Source of the DNA: an uncultured Lachnospiraceae bacterium
GTDB lineage: Bacteria > Bacillota > Clostridia > Lachnospirales > Lachnospiraceae
Reading direction: 5' to 3'
Length of the DNA stretch: 64,000 nucleotides
Assembly: GCA_944384025.1 (NCBI GenBank)
Contig: CALWRS010000008.1
Span: 1 to 64,000, forward strand
Part shown: piece by piece, positions 44,981 to 53,517 of the stretch
Position numbering within the stretch: the first letter of the stretch is position 1
How the letters are laid out: each line of letters begins with the position of its first letter
Made by a program: the position numbers and the translations under genes
Notes under the pieces: generated by a model
What the model saw: only the letters and a program-made list of their open reading frames with translations
What the model was told of the DNA's origin: nothing
Databases searched by the model: none

Positions 44981-45002
44981 CGTTTTCTTCGACAAATCTC
45001 AA
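44974..45002 (-). promoter_or_regulatory. Possible exporter promoter overlapping the terminator
   Basis: TTGAGA (45002-44997), 17-nt spacer, TAGGAT (44979-44974); the -10 forms part of the 5' arm of the hairpin, so transcripts starting here could not fold it. Confidence 0.4.
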
Positions 45003-45045
45003 TGTTTTTTTCTTACCATTCCTGTGTTTTCTTTTCTTCTTTCCC

Positions 45046-45900
45046 CTACCTTTGCTTTCGGGAAAGCACACGTCCGGCGAACCAAAAAAAGAGTACTCCC
45101 GCAGCAAAAAGTACCGCGGCATTTCCTATGGGCGCAAGGACAAACTCCTCAAAGGAAAGCTGAACTCCCAACTCCTGTTTTAAGATGTTTACAGACTCTT
45201 CGTCCAGCTTCATCTGTGCAAAATACGGTTTGAGAATTGCACCGCGAAGCAGGCAGGCAGCGTGCGAGGGCGGAAAAATCCGGACAAGCCACTGCGCATA
45301 AGTCGGAAGCTGCCCGATTGGAACGTAGCAGCCTGTTAAAAATCCGATAATCATTCCGATTGCCGTGCACACGGTCGTAAACGCGTGGTCGCTGCGCAAA
45401 AACGTCGTAACAAAAAACATCAGCGAAGAATTTGAGAACACAACAAGGAAAAGAAGCAGCAAAACTTTTATAAACGTTCCCACGGAAAATAAATCGCCGC
45501 CCCGTATAAGCAAATACCCTTGTGCCAGACATAGCGTACCAACAGATAAAATCATGCCAATTAGGTAAGCGGATAAAATATAGCCTCCCGCGTAGTCCTG
45601 CTGGCGCACCGGCGCACAATAAAAATCCTTGTTAATCTTCCGGCTGCGGTCGGTAATCATAATCCCAAAGGCACCCATCGAAGTCGTAACCGACGTTACT
45701 GCAAGCATTCCGGCCAACATCCACGCATCCACCATCTCTCTTGTAACGCCCGCCGTCTCGCCGTATCCCCACATATTTCCTAAAAACAGCGAGTACAGCC
45801 CGATAATAACAAACGGCCCAAGCAGCGACAAAAAAAGAGTCAGGCGGTCGCGGAAAAATACTCTTAAATTCCGCCTTGCAAAATTAATTACGTTTGTCAC
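45046..45900 (-). CDS. ABC-2 type transporter permease
   Basis: 284 residues with six hydrophobic segments and the ABC-2 pattern (LRVFFRDRLTLFLSLLGPFVIIGLYSLFLG at the start; TVCTAIGMIIGFLTGCYVPIGQLP, and RIFPPSHAACLLRGA near the end). Works with the ATPase encoded just upstream (17-nt overlap). Substrate unknown; such pairs often export antibiotics, polysaccharide or act in daunorubicin-type resistance. Confidence 0.9.
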   Translation of the reverse strand: MTNVINFARRNLRVFFRDRLTLFLSLLGPFVIIGLYSLFLGNMWGYGETAGVTREMVDAWMLAGMLAVTSVTTSMGAFGIMITDRSRKINKDFYCAPVRQQDYAGGYILSAYLIGMILSVGTLCLAQGYLLIRGGDLFSVGTFIKVLLLLFLVVFSNSSLMFFVTTFLRSDHAFTTVCTAIGMIIGFLTGCYVPIGQLPTYAQWLVRIFPPSHAACLLRGAILKPYFAQMKLDEESVNILKQELGVQLSFEEFVLAPIGNAAVLFAAGVLFFWFAGRVLSRKQR

Positions 45901-46822
45901 AATTCCCTCCCTCTTCTTTGCGCGGCTTTACAATTGCGAGAAAAGCCTCTTCCATCGTTCCGGTAACTACCTGAAAAGAATGGATATCCGAAGACAGGCG
46001 CTGTAAAAGCGCTATAGCCTCCATCGAATCTTTTAAGGCGATGCGAACAGTTCCTTTTTCGCTTTGAAAAGGAATTTCTTCCCTGCGCAGTTTCTCCTGC
46101 AAGGCAGCGGCGTCTTTTGGCACAAGCATCAGCCAATCGTGCGCATAGTGCCTTTGCAGCTCCTGCGGTGTTCCGTGCGCAACAATTTCCCCATGATCAA
46201 GCACCAAAACGTGGTCGGCCTCTCTTGCTTCCTCCATGTAATGCGTCGTCACAAAAACCGTCATTCCGGCTAACGACTGCAATTTTTTTATCGTGTTCCA
46301 AAGATGCTGGCGGCTTTGGGGATCCAGACCAGTCGTCGGTTCGTCCAGCAAAAGAATCTGCGGCGTATGCACGAGGGCGCGGGCAATGTCGCAGCGCCGT
46401 TTCTGTCCGCCGGAGAGCTGCCCGTATCTGCGTTTGGCCATATCTTCCAGCCCGACAACCAAAAGCGCGCTTTTCACTGTCTTTTGCAGAATCCCGCCCT
46501 GTAGCCCGTACAGCGCCCCACGGTAGCGCAGGTTTTCTTCAACGGTCAAACCGGCGTCCAAAACGCCTTCCTGAAACACCGTGCCAATCCGTTTGCGAAT
46601 TTCGTTGTCTTCTCTCCCAAGCGGATATCCTGCCAGATACACCTCTCCCGCGTCCGGCTTTAGATACGTTGAAAGAATGTCCATCGTCGTGCTTTTGCCC
46701 GCTCCATCCGGCCCCAAAAGCGCAAAGAGCTTCCCCTCCTCTACAGAGAAGCTAACATTGCGCAATGCGGCAAGCGTGCCATACTTTTTTTCCAGTCCTC
46801 TTACTTCAATTATCTGCTTCAT
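45884..46822 (-). CDS. ABC-2 transporter ATP-binding protein (DrrA-like)
   Basis: 312 residues. Walker A GPDGAGKST, Q-loop, signature LSGGQKRR, Walker B ILLLDEPTTGLD, switch His in VTTHYMEEA, and a C-terminal extension of about 80 residues as in DrrA/CcmA-type proteins. Partner of the permease. It is divergent from an AraC regulator at 46927, which is a candidate controller. Confidence 0.93.
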   Translation of the reverse strand: MKQIIEVRGLEKKYGTLAALRNVSFSVEEGKLFALLGPDGAGKSTTMDILSTYLKPDAGEVYLAGYPLGREDNEIRKRIGTVFQEGVLDAGLTVEENLRYRGALYGLQGGILQKTVKSALLVVGLEDMAKRRYGQLSGGQKRRCDIARALVHTPQILLLDEPTTGLDPQSRQHLWNTIKKLQSLAGMTVFVTTHYMEEAREADHVLVLDHGEIVAHGTPQELQRHYAHDWLMLVPKDAAALQEKLRREEIPFQSEKGTVRIALKDSMEAIALLQRLSSDIHSFQVVTGTMEEAFLAIVKPRKEEGGNCDKRN

Positions 46823-46847
46823 TCGGCGTTCCCTTTTTTGTTGACTA

Positions 46848-46875
46848 TTGAAATTTTCCCTCTCTGTGATATGAT
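46848..46875 (+). promoter_or_regulatory. Predicted promoter of the AraC regulator at 46927
   Basis: TTGAAA, 16-nt spacer, TATGAT. Confidence 0.5.
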
Positions 46876-46884
46876 GGTTTTATA

Positions 46885-46899
46885 CCGGTTGCAAACCGG
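46885..46899. promoter_or_regulatory. Palindrome in the AraC leader (possible operator)
   Basis: CCGGTTGCAAACCGG, a 6-bp inverted repeat with a 3-nt centre about 10 nt downstream of the -10; well placed for autoregulation or control of the divergent ABC genes. Confidence 0.4.
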
Positions 46900-46926
46900 A
46901 AAACTCAGTCGTAGTGGAGGGGTACC

Positions 46927-47844
46927 ATGAATCTCCCAGCAGCTTTAAAAGACACGGTTATTCACGGCAGTTACCGTTATCCTTTTGCCATTCACGACGC
47001 AATGGCAAAAGACGAAGAACAAATCATGTTGTATTTGCATTGGCATCCGGAGGCGGAGCTTTTGCTTTTATTAGAGGGCGATGCGCTTGTATGCGTAGAC
47101 GACCGCACATATACCGTCTACGCCGGAGACGTCATCTTTGTCCCGCCTTACACGCTTCATGCTGCCTACACGCACAAAAGCCAGCACTGCCACTTTGTTG
47201 CGCTTGTTTTTCAGCTTTCCGCGCTCTGCCTTGGCAACAACCGCGTCTTAGAGGAAGCTTATCTTACGCCCTTTGAGAAAGGGAGTCTCCGCTTTCCGGA
47301 ACACTTTTCTCCAAACGGCTGGCAAAACGAGGTGTGCCGGATTATGCAAGACGTCACACGTTTTCGCGACGTGCCAGCAGCGGAGTGCGACTTGTTAATT
47401 CGAGGAAAGCTGTTAGAAATCTGGCATTATATGTACAAGCACGCGCAAATTTCCCCGACCAAAAACGCAAACTACGAGCGTATCCAACCGGCAATTCGCT
47501 ATATTCGCGAACAGTACCGCAACCCAATCACAGTTGCAGACCTTGCCGCGCAGTGCTCCTTAAGCGTCAGCCGCTTCAGTTTTTTGTTCCAAAAAGAAAT
47601 GCATATGTCCGCCATTCCCTACTTGCAGGAATACCGGATTCGGCAAAGCTGCGCGCTGCTGCTCTCTTCTAAAATGTCCGTTTCCGTTATTGCCATGGAA
47701 ACCGGCTTTGGCAACTTGAGCAATTTTAACCGAAACTTTATGCGCATCGTAGGCTGTACGCCCACAGAGTTCCGGGAAAGAGCGACTGCTTTGCGCCGTT
47801 TTCAAGAAAGTCAAAGCCTTTCGGAGGATAAAGAAAGCACGTAG
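46927..47844 (+). CDS. AraC-family transcriptional regulator
   Basis: 305 residues. Cupin at about 20-110 (YLHWHPEAELLLLLEGDALV, GDVIFVPPYTLHAAYTH) and two HTH units at the C-terminus (TVADLAAQCSLSVSRFSFLF; MSVSVIAMETGFGNLSNFNR) with TPTEFRE. GGAGGGG precedes the ATG. It lies divergent to the ABC-2 transporter and convergent (34-nt overlap) with trmO. Likely sugar-responsive; target may be the transporter pair or a distant gene. Confidence 0.9.
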   Translation: MNLPAALKDTVIHGSYRYPFAIHDAMAKDEEQIMLYLHWHPEAELLLLLEGDALVCVDDRTYTVYAGDVIFVPPYTLHAAYTHKSQHCHFVALVFQLSALCLGNNRVLEEAYLTPFEKGSLRFPEHFSPNGWQNEVCRIMQDVTRFRDVPAAECDLLIRGKLLEIWHYMYKHAQISPTKNANYERIQPAIRYIREQYRNPITVADLAAQCSLSVSRFSFLFQKEMHMSAIPYLQEYRIRQSCALLLSSKMSVSVIAMETGFGNLSNFNRNFMRIVGCTPTEFRERATALRRFQESQSLSEDKEST

Positions 47845-48494
47845 AGGCACTCGCCCTCTACCCGAAATTTAATCTCGTATCCGGCAAAACACATACCATA
47901 TTCGCGCATCGGGTCAGACTGATACGCCGGACGCGGGTCCTGCGCCAAAACGCCTAGCAGCGCCCTTTGCTTATCCGCCGCCACCTTTGCAAGAAGGTCA
48001 GCGGGAAATTTTACCTGCAGGCGATAATGATAAAACGGTTCGGAAAAACCGCCGGTGGCGTCGGGATGCGCGTCCGTATACGGGAGGTACGGCTTGATGT
48101 CGTATATCGGCGTTTTGTCTAAAAGATCTGCGCCCGCTACATGAAGCACCGGCCCCACTTCCTGCGTTTGCTCAATGCCAAGCAGTCGAACGCAGGAGAG
48201 GCCAATTCCGTTTGGACGAAACGGAGAGCGGGTTGCAAACACGCCCATCCGCTGATTCCCCCCAAGCCTTGGCGGACGCACGGTGACTGCCTGCGGACGC
48301 GCCTGCGCCTGACTAAACTGCCACAAAAGCCAAATATGCGAATACGCTTCCATCCCGCGAAAAGCCTCCGGCTTTCGATACGCCGCGTCCATAATAATTT
48401 TGCCGCGCAGTTCTTCAACTAACCCGCTTTGTCTGGGGATTCCAAACTTTTCCGCAAAGTCCGTGTGAATCGTGCCAATTGCCTTAAGCTCCAT
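47811..48494 (-). CDS. trmO: tRNA (t6A37) methyltransferase TrmO/TsaA-like
   Basis: 227 residues from ATG 48494 (AGGGGAGG just before; the longer frame runs through aroA). Family features: ELKAIGTIHTDF start, SHIWLLWQFSQ, GVFATRSPFRPNGIGLSCVRLLGI, and DIKPYLPYTDA. Methylates N6-threonylcarbamoyladenosine next to the anticodon of tRNAs reading ACC/ACU. It starts inside the last codons of aroA, so both are translated together. Confidence 0.88.
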   Translation of the reverse strand: MELKAIGTIHTDFAEKFGIPRQSGLVEELRGKIIMDAAYRKPEAFRGMEAYSHIWLLWQFSQAQARPQAVTVRPPRLGGNQRMGVFATRSPFRPNGIGLSCVRLLGIEQTQEVGPVLHVAGADLLDKTPIYDIKPYLPYTDAHPDATGGFSEPFYHYRLQVKFPADLLAKVAADKQRALLGVLAQDPRPAYQSDPMREYGMCFAGYEIKFRVEGECLYVLSLSSERL

Positions 48495-49836
48495 TTTCCT
48501 CCCCTTTTCCTGCCTGCGCCAGCGCCGACAGCGTTTCTTCAAGCACGGAAAAATACTCTGCAAACGTCTTTTTGCAGCAATACGGATTGCGGATACGCAC
48601 TCCCTTCGTGCGAAGCCCTGTCAAAGAAAATGCCATAGCAACCCGATGATCTTCGTAAGTTTCGATTTCACAGCCGTGCGTATCGCCCGGGAAAATCGTA
48701 ACGCCTTCGTCTTCCTCGGCAACTTTTATGCCAAGCGCTGTCAGATTTTCCTTGATTGCCCGAATTCGGTCGCACTCCTGAAGGCGAATGTGCGCTATTC
48801 CAGTGATGCGAATGGGCGCGTTCGCAAACGGAGCCATCGCCGCCAGCGTAAGCGCCTGATCCGAAAAAGCAGAAAGGTCAAAGCAAAAGCCGCCGCGAAG
48901 CACTCCGTCTTTCGGGCCGAAAACGGTGATTGGCTCTTTTTGCCTCGCGATAACGCTGCAGCCCATCTGCTCCAGTACTTTTAAAAATTCTACGTCTCCT
49001 TGCAGCATCGGAAGCTTAGCGCCTTCTACAGTAATTTCTACGCCAAGCAGCGCGGCTAACGCGTAAAAATACGCCGCTGCCGACATATCCGGTTCAATGC
49101 GGTAATCCACTGCCCGGTAGTGCTCATCTCCCGTAAGGCAGTAGCGCACTTCGCCGTTTGTCTCGCTTCGCTTAGCACGCACGCCGAAGCTCTCCATCAT
49201 CGCGGCTGTCATAAGCACATAGCGCATCCCATGCGTTCCGGAGGCAATAATCTCTGCCTTTTTCCCCAAAGTGCCCGCCGCAATCAAAAGTGCGCTTAAA
49301 AACTGCGAACTCTGCGCAATATCCACACGAAAAGTATCCGGAATCCTGCCTTTTTTTCTTGCTCCTGTAATTTGCAAAGGAAAATGTCCGTCCTCTTCCA
49401 GACACGTAATTTCCGCGCCCGCTTCGCGAAGCGAAGCAATTAACGGCTGCATAGGCCGTCTCTTCATCTGTTCCGAAGACAAAAGCGTATACACGCCGTC
49501 CGAAAAAGCAAGCATTGCCGCCAAAAAGCGCGCCGCAGTTCCCGCGCTTCCTACGTTAATTTCCGCCTGTTTTTTTGGAATCTTTCCGCCGTACCCCGTG
49601 ATGGAGACAACGCCGTCCCGGCTCGCAATCGGAAAGTCAAGCGTTTGCAGGCATTCAAGAAAATAAACTGCGTCTTCGCTTGTTAGGCAGCCTCGCAGCG
49701 TGCTCGTCCCCTGCGCCATTGCCGCAAGCAAAAGCGCTCGGTTTGTAATAGACTTCGAGCCGGGTACCGTAACCTTTGCGAACGCGCCGCGAACAATTCC
49801 GTCCGGGCAAGCCACCTCATACAATTCGTCGTTCAT
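48484..49836 (-). CDS. aroA: 3-phosphoshikimate 1-carboxyvinyltransferase (EPSP synthase)
   Basis: 450 residues, standard length. VTVPGSKSITNRALLLAAMA is the phosphate-binding start; NVGSAGTAARFL corresponds to the GNAGTAxR block; EPDMSAAAYF, AHIRLQECDRIRAIKENL and YEDHRVAMAFSL follow in order. Joins shikimate-3-phosphate and PEP in aromatic amino acid synthesis. Located 10 nt after the bile-salt-hydrolase-like gene and overlapping trmO; the rest of the shikimate pathway is not here. Confidence 0.96.
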   Translation of the reverse strand: MNDELYEVACPDGIVRGAFAKVTVPGSKSITNRALLLAAMAQGTSTLRGCLTSEDAVYFLECLQTLDFPIASRDGVVSITGYGGKIPKKQAEINVGSAGTAARFLAAMLAFSDGVYTLLSSEQMKRRPMQPLIASLREAGAEITCLEEDGHFPLQITGARKKGRIPDTFRVDIAQSSQFLSALLIAAGTLGKKAEIIASGTHGMRYVLMTAAMMESFGVRAKRSETNGEVRYCLTGDEHYRAVDYRIEPDMSAAAYFYALAALLGVEITVEGAKLPMLQGDVEFLKVLEQMGCSVIARQKEPITVFGPKDGVLRGGFCFDLSAFSDQALTLAAMAPFANAPIRITGIAHIRLQECDRIRAIKENLTALGIKVAEEDEGVTIFPGDTHGCEIETYEDHRVAMAFSLTGLRTKGVRIRNPYCCKKTFAEYFSVLEETLSALAQAGKGEENGA

Positions 49837-49846
49837 ATCGTCTTCC

Positions 49847-50833
49847 TCAGTTTTTTTCTGCCGTTTCCCATTGCAGCTGCTGCTTTTTTCTAAGCGGAAA
49901 CTCTTTAAGGGCGGTTCCCACCGAGTCCTCTGGCAAAAGCCGAACCGCCGTCAATTGGTTGTTCGTGCAGGTTTTATAATAATAAATGCCCTCTCCCGCG
50001 CTAATACACGACGAGTAGGTTGTAATATAATTTCTTTTCCCAGCGGAAGCTACGCTTCCGTCAGGCATAGCCACTGCGTCCAACAAGTGAAAGAAGTGAG
50101 ACACACTCTCTTCTTCGTCTTTTTCCTGCGGGGTATGAAAAAGCAAATAAGACGCTTTTACAAAGCGGGAAGCCGGAGAAAAATCTCCCGGAAGTCCAAC
50201 GCTTCCAAGCCCTTTTCCGAACGGGCGGACACCTGCGGCAGAAAAGACGTTTTCCGGCGTATCCGCCGTCAAGTTCAGATACTGCGCCAGATTTGTCAAA
50301 TGAAAAGGAAACGGCGGGTTGTTCGTTAAAACGCCGGCCGGATTTTCATACACGCAGGTTCCGTTTTCGGTAGCTTCCAAAACTAGGGAGCCGGTAGCGT
50401 CCGCAATGTGCCAATGCAAAGGCGAGAGCGGCAGCGCTTCCGAAAACGGAATGTCTAGAAGCTGTACCGATGAAAGCATCTGCTTTGCCTCGGCAACCGA
50501 TGCGCACTGTCCCAAAAGCCAAGGAATCAATTCAAACGGAGCAAGCCCCGTTTTCCCACCTTCTAACGTCTTTGCGTAAAAAGCATTTCCCGGAAAATTC
50601 AGCCCCGCCATGCAAAGTCCTTTTTCGTTCGCAGCCTCGGCGTATAGCGGATATCCGCCAACAACCGCCGCCATCCCATAAAGCGCGTAGTGGCTGAGCA
50701 AACTGCCTGCCTTTCGAAATGCAAACGGAAAATTCCCCGGTGTAATTACAACATGTTCGTCAAACTCCTGATCCCAATCCATGTTTCTGCCGAAATAAAA
50801 CGACTTTGTTTTCATCGCAATACTAGTACACAT
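49847..50833 (-). CDS. Choloylglycine hydrolase family enzyme (bile salt hydrolase-like)
   Basis: 328 residues starting MCTS, so Met removal exposes the Ntn nucleophile Cys2. Other active-site residues of bile salt hydrolases and penicillin V acylases are in place: Arg16 and Asp19 (FGRNMDW), Asn79 (AGLNFPG), Asn171/172 (LTNNPPF) and Arg223 (SPASRFVKA). The LTNNPPF, LGSVGLPGDFSPASRF and SVSHFFHLLDAV blocks look more like bile salt hydrolases than penicillin acylases. No signal peptide. It would free bile acids from glycine or taurine, a gut-commensal trait. First gene of an operon with aroA and trmO. Confidence 0.87.
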   Translation of the reverse strand: MCTSIAMKTKSFYFGRNMDWDQEFDEHVVITPGNFPFAFRKAGSLLSHYALYGMAAVVGGYPLYAEAANEKGLCMAGLNFPGNAFYAKTLEGGKTGLAPFELIPWLLGQCASVAEAKQMLSSVQLLDIPFSEALPLSPLHWHIADATGSLVLEATENGTCVYENPAGVLTNNPPFPFHLTNLAQYLNLTADTPENVFSAAGVRPFGKGLGSVGLPGDFSPASRFVKASYLLFHTPQEKDEEESVSHFFHLLDAVAMPDGSVASAGKRNYITTYSSCISAGEGIYYYKTCTNNQLTAVRLLPEDSVGTALKEFPLRKKQQLQWETAEKN

Positions 50834-50855
50834 TTCTCTGTACCTCCTCTATTCT

Positions 50856-50884
50856 TTTATACAGGAAAAGTATGACCTCTGCAA
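50856..50884 (-). promoter_or_regulatory. Predicted promoter of the bile salt hydrolase operon
   Basis: Minus strand TTGCAG (50884-50879), 17-nt spacer, TATAAA (50861-50856), about 20 nt before the start codon. Confidence 0.6.
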
Positions 50885-50938
50885 GTCCAAAAATACCAGC
50901 GCTCCAAAGGCCTAAGCATCCGCGGAAATTCGAAATTT

Positions 50939-50987
50939 TTTCAGGTATTTTGACGTTTTTTCTGTCACTTTCAAAATGCACCTGAAA
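50939..50987. repeat. Large inverted repeat in the 50834-51217 gap
   Basis: TTTCAGGT-A-TTTTGA and TCAAAATGCACCTGAAA pair over about 15 bp with a 2-nt bulge around a 17-nt loop. Not followed by a T-run. It could be an operator for the bile salt hydrolase operon or part of a small RNA ending at the terminator at 51082. Confidence 0.45.
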
Positions 50988-51081
50988 AATGCGCTGGACA
51001 AAGCGGCTGTTTTCCTTTATCCTATTTACAGAATCAAACATGAAATTACCTACATTCACATAATTCCCTTTTTTGCAAAGA

Positions 51082-51110
51082 ATCCCCTCCGAAAGGCAGG
51101 GGATTTTTTG
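51082..51110 (+). terminator. Orphan plus-strand terminator
   Basis: Perfect stem AATCCCCT/AGGGGATT followed by TTTTTT on the plus strand only. No plus-strand gene precedes it within several kb, so it implies an unannotated short transcript. Confidence 0.7.
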
Positions 51111-51154
51111 CTGCGTATTTTACCTGCCCTTTACAAGTCTCCTTCGTGCTGTTA

Positions 51155-51183
51155 TTGACACTGTTTCTCCTATCGCTTATAAT
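51155..51183 (+). promoter_or_regulatory. Consensus promoter of the flotillin gene
   Basis: Exact TTGACA, 17-nt spacer, exact TATAAT, 34 nt before the start codon. Confidence 0.85.
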
Positions 51184-51217
51184 AAGCTCTAATCATTTAC
51201 ATATGCGAGGTGTGGTT

Positions 51218-52717
51218 ATGGAAGCAATTTTACCCATTATAATCGGCGTAGCTGCCGTGTTACTTATTTTACTCCTGCTTTTTGGTTATGTCAAAGCCTC
51301 TCCGGATAAGGCTTACATTATTTCCGGTTTACGCAAGAAGCCAAAGACGTTGATTGGGCGCGCCGGAATTCGCGTGCCTTTCTTCGAGAAGAAAGACGAG
51401 CTGAGCCTGCAGCTGATCCCGATTGACGTTAAAACTTCAAACGCAGTGCCTACCGCAGACTATATTAACATTAACGTAGATGCGGCGGTAAACATCAAAA
51501 TCAGCGACAAGCCGGAGAAGCTGAATCTGGCTGCGCAAAACTTCCTGAACAAAAATACCGACTACGTTGCGCAAGTTGCGCGGGAAGTTTTGGAAGGTAA
51601 CATGCGCGAAATCGTAGGACGTATGAACCTTGAAGAAATGGTCAGCGACCGTCAAAAGTTTGCGAACCTTGTAAAAGAAAACGCAGAACCGGACCTTGGA
51701 GAAATGGGTTTGGACATTGTCAGCTTTAACGTCCAGAACTTTGTTGACGAAAACGGCGTGATTGAGAACCTCGGTGTTGACAACATCGTAAAAATTCAAA
51801 AGAACGCTGCGATTTCCCGTGCGGAAAGCGAGAAAGAAATTGCGAAGGCAAAAGCAAACGCCGAGCAGGAAGCAAACGACGCACAGATTGCGGCGCAGAC
51901 AATTATTGCAGAGCGTGAAAACGAACTGGCTATTAAAAAGGCAGAGCTCAAACGAGTTGCAGATATTAAGCAGGCAGAAGCCGACGCCGCTTACGAAATT
52001 CAAAAGGAAGAGCAGCGCAAAACCATCGAAATCACTTCTGCGAACGCAAACATTGCAAAGCAGGAAAGAGAAATTCTCCTGAAGCAAAAAGAAGCCGAAG
52101 TTATGGAACAGACCCTCGACGCGGAAGTTAAGAAGAAAGCCGAAGCGGAAAAATTTGCCCGTCAGCAGGAAGCGGAAGCGGAACTTTTCGAGCGCCAGAG
52201 AAAGGCAGAAGCAGAAAAGTTCGAGAAGGAAAAAGAAGCGGAAGCTCTGCGGATTCAGGCGGAAGCCACCATGTACGCAAAAACACAAGAGGCCGAAGGT
52301 ATACGCAAAGTCGGCGAAGCAGAAGCGCGAGCGATTGAAGCAAAAGGTATTGCCGAGGCGCAGGCTATGGAGAAAAAAGCGGAAGCCATGAAGCTTTACG
52401 GACAGGCCGCAATGGTAGAAATGATTGTAAAAGCGCTGCCGGAAATGGCAAAGGCTATCGCCGAACCGTTAGCCGCCATCGACAAAGTTACAATTATTGA
52501 CGGCGGAGCCGGTGAAAACGGCGTTTCGTCCATAAGCAGCTACGTTCCAAACGTACTTGCAAAAACGATAGAGTCGGTAAAGGAGACGACCGGGCTCGAC
52601 ATTGTAGACATTATGAAAGCAAACACCTACGACGCTAAGGTAACAAGAAACATCAACCTTACCGGCATCCCGCAGCCTCCAACGCCGCCTGCAGAGGCAC
52701 CGAGCGAGGGCATGTAG
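51218..52717 (+). CDS. Flotillin-like SPFH membrane-microdomain protein
   Basis: 499 residues from ATG 51218 (GAGGTG upstream). One N-terminal membrane hairpin helix (about 3-24), an SPFH/Band 7 domain (about 25-200; LRKKPKTLIGRAGIRVPFFEKKDELSLQ, PTADYININVDAAVNIKI), then a long Ala/Glu/Lys coiled-coil (about 205-400) with many AEA/EAE repeats, and a C-terminal oligomerisation tail. Resembles FloT/YuaG of B. subtilis, a scaffold of functional membrane microdomains. Driven by a consensus promoter, so probably abundant. No NfeD partner gene is next to it. Confidence 0.93.
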   Translation: MEAILPIIIGVAAVLLILLLLFGYVKASPDKAYIISGLRKKPKTLIGRAGIRVPFFEKKDELSLQLIPIDVKTSNAVPTADYININVDAAVNIKISDKPEKLNLAAQNFLNKNTDYVAQVAREVLEGNMREIVGRMNLEEMVSDRQKFANLVKENAEPDLGEMGLDIVSFNVQNFVDENGVIENLGVDNIVKIQKNAAISRAESEKEIAKAKANAEQEANDAQIAAQTIIAERENELAIKKAELKRVADIKQAEADAAYEIQKEEQRKTIEITSANANIAKQEREILLKQKEAEVMEQTLDAEVKKKAEAEKFARQQEAEAELFERQRKAEAEKFEKEKEAEALRIQAEATMYAKTQEAEGIRKVGEAEARAIEAKGIAEAQAMEKKAEAMKLYGQAAMVEMIVKALPEMAKAIAEPLAAIDKVTIIDGGAGENGVSSISSYVPNVLAKTIESVKETTGLDIVDIMKANTYDAKVTRNINLTGIPQPPTPPAEAPSEGM

Positions 52718-52746
52718 AAGGGTGCAGATGGAGACCTGAAATGTAC

Positions 52747-52796
52747 GAAGGTACGGTGCAACTCATGAAAAGGAGTTACACCGTACCTTCTTTTTT
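52747..52796. terminator. Intrinsic terminator of the flotillin gene, overlapping the next gene's stop
   Basis: 18-bp stem (GAAGGTACGGTG-AACTC) with one mismatch, then TTTTTT on the plus strand. The stop of the convergent DUF3592 gene (52776) lies in its 3' arm. Confidence 0.85.
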
Positions 52797-53222
52797 CTCC
52801 CTCCTATGCAACACCCAAAACTGTTTTGAAAAGCGCCAGCTGACATAGGAAACAAATCCCAAGCAAAGCAAGCGACTTATCAGCACTCCTAGCAACAGTT
52901 CGGAATACGGGTCCGTTTTGGGAAACACAAGCGTGACACGACTGCCTATACGATAGAGACCAAAAGGCACATCACTGCTGCCGCTTACCTCATGCCCATC
53001 TACCGTATAAGTATATTGAGTGTGATAAGTGATATAAGAGTCACCGCCCGAGCCATTCTTCTGTCTAGAAGATTCCACTTCCGTAACTACACCAGTCGCC
53101 ATCCTGCAAGCCGGGAGAGTAACCACTTGAGCAGCAAATAACAAAAAGAGAAATATAGATACCCCTCTTATAAATATTCCCAAAACTAAACCTAGACAAT
53201 TTTTCTTTTGTTTCTCTTCCAC
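52776..53222 (-). CDS. DUF3592-like small membrane protein
   Basis: 148 residues from a GTG at 53222, 8 nt after AAGGGAG. Membrane helix about 10-32, an extracytoplasmic beta-domain (VVTEVESSRQKNGSGGDSYITYHTQYTYTVDGHEV) and a second helix about 108-126, the DUF3592 layout. Function unknown. Single gene; a set of three decamer repeats and a TATAAT lie upstream. Confidence 0.7.
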   Translation of the reverse strand: MEEKQKKNCLGLVLGIFIRGVSIFLFLLFAAQVVTLPACRMATGVVTEVESSRQKNGSGGDSYITYHTQYTYTVDGHEVSGSSDVPFGLYRIGSRVTLVFPKTDPYSELLLGVLISRLLCLGFVSYVSWRFSKQFWVLHRREKKEGTV

Positions 53223-53340
53223 ATCGCATGCTCCCTTCTTTGTTCTTTCAAGACTCTATCAGATGGGGGATTGACACCCGCCACTGACACAAATTTGTTA
53301 GCCAGCGCCTATAGAGACGGGAGGGCATCTTCCATCTGAT

Positions 53341-53346
53341 ATTATA
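53341..53346 (-). promoter_or_regulatory. Possible -10 of the DUF3592 gene
   Basis: TATAAT on the minus strand 119 nt before the GTG, without a good -35. Confidence 0.3.
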
Positions 53347-53419
53347 GCGCAGGAAGGGCAAGGAAAGTAAAAGATGGGGTAAGGAATACGTAAATATTCA
53401 GAGGCAGAGAAGGACAGCA

Positions 53420-53466
53420 AATCGTATCAATCGCGTCAACCGATGTGATACGATTCTGATACGATT
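53420..53466. repeat. Three copies of the decamer TGATACGATT
   Basis: One inverted copy (53420-53429) and two direct copies 11 nt apart (53446-53455 and 53457-53466), in the gap between DUF3592 and the sirtuin gene. The arrangement resembles an operator. Nothing else is recognised in 53223-53517. Confidence 0.65.
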
Positions 53467-53517
53467 GTCGCTATTTTGAAACGGTAATCGATCTTATGAA
53501 GGCGCCGCGGTTTTGCA

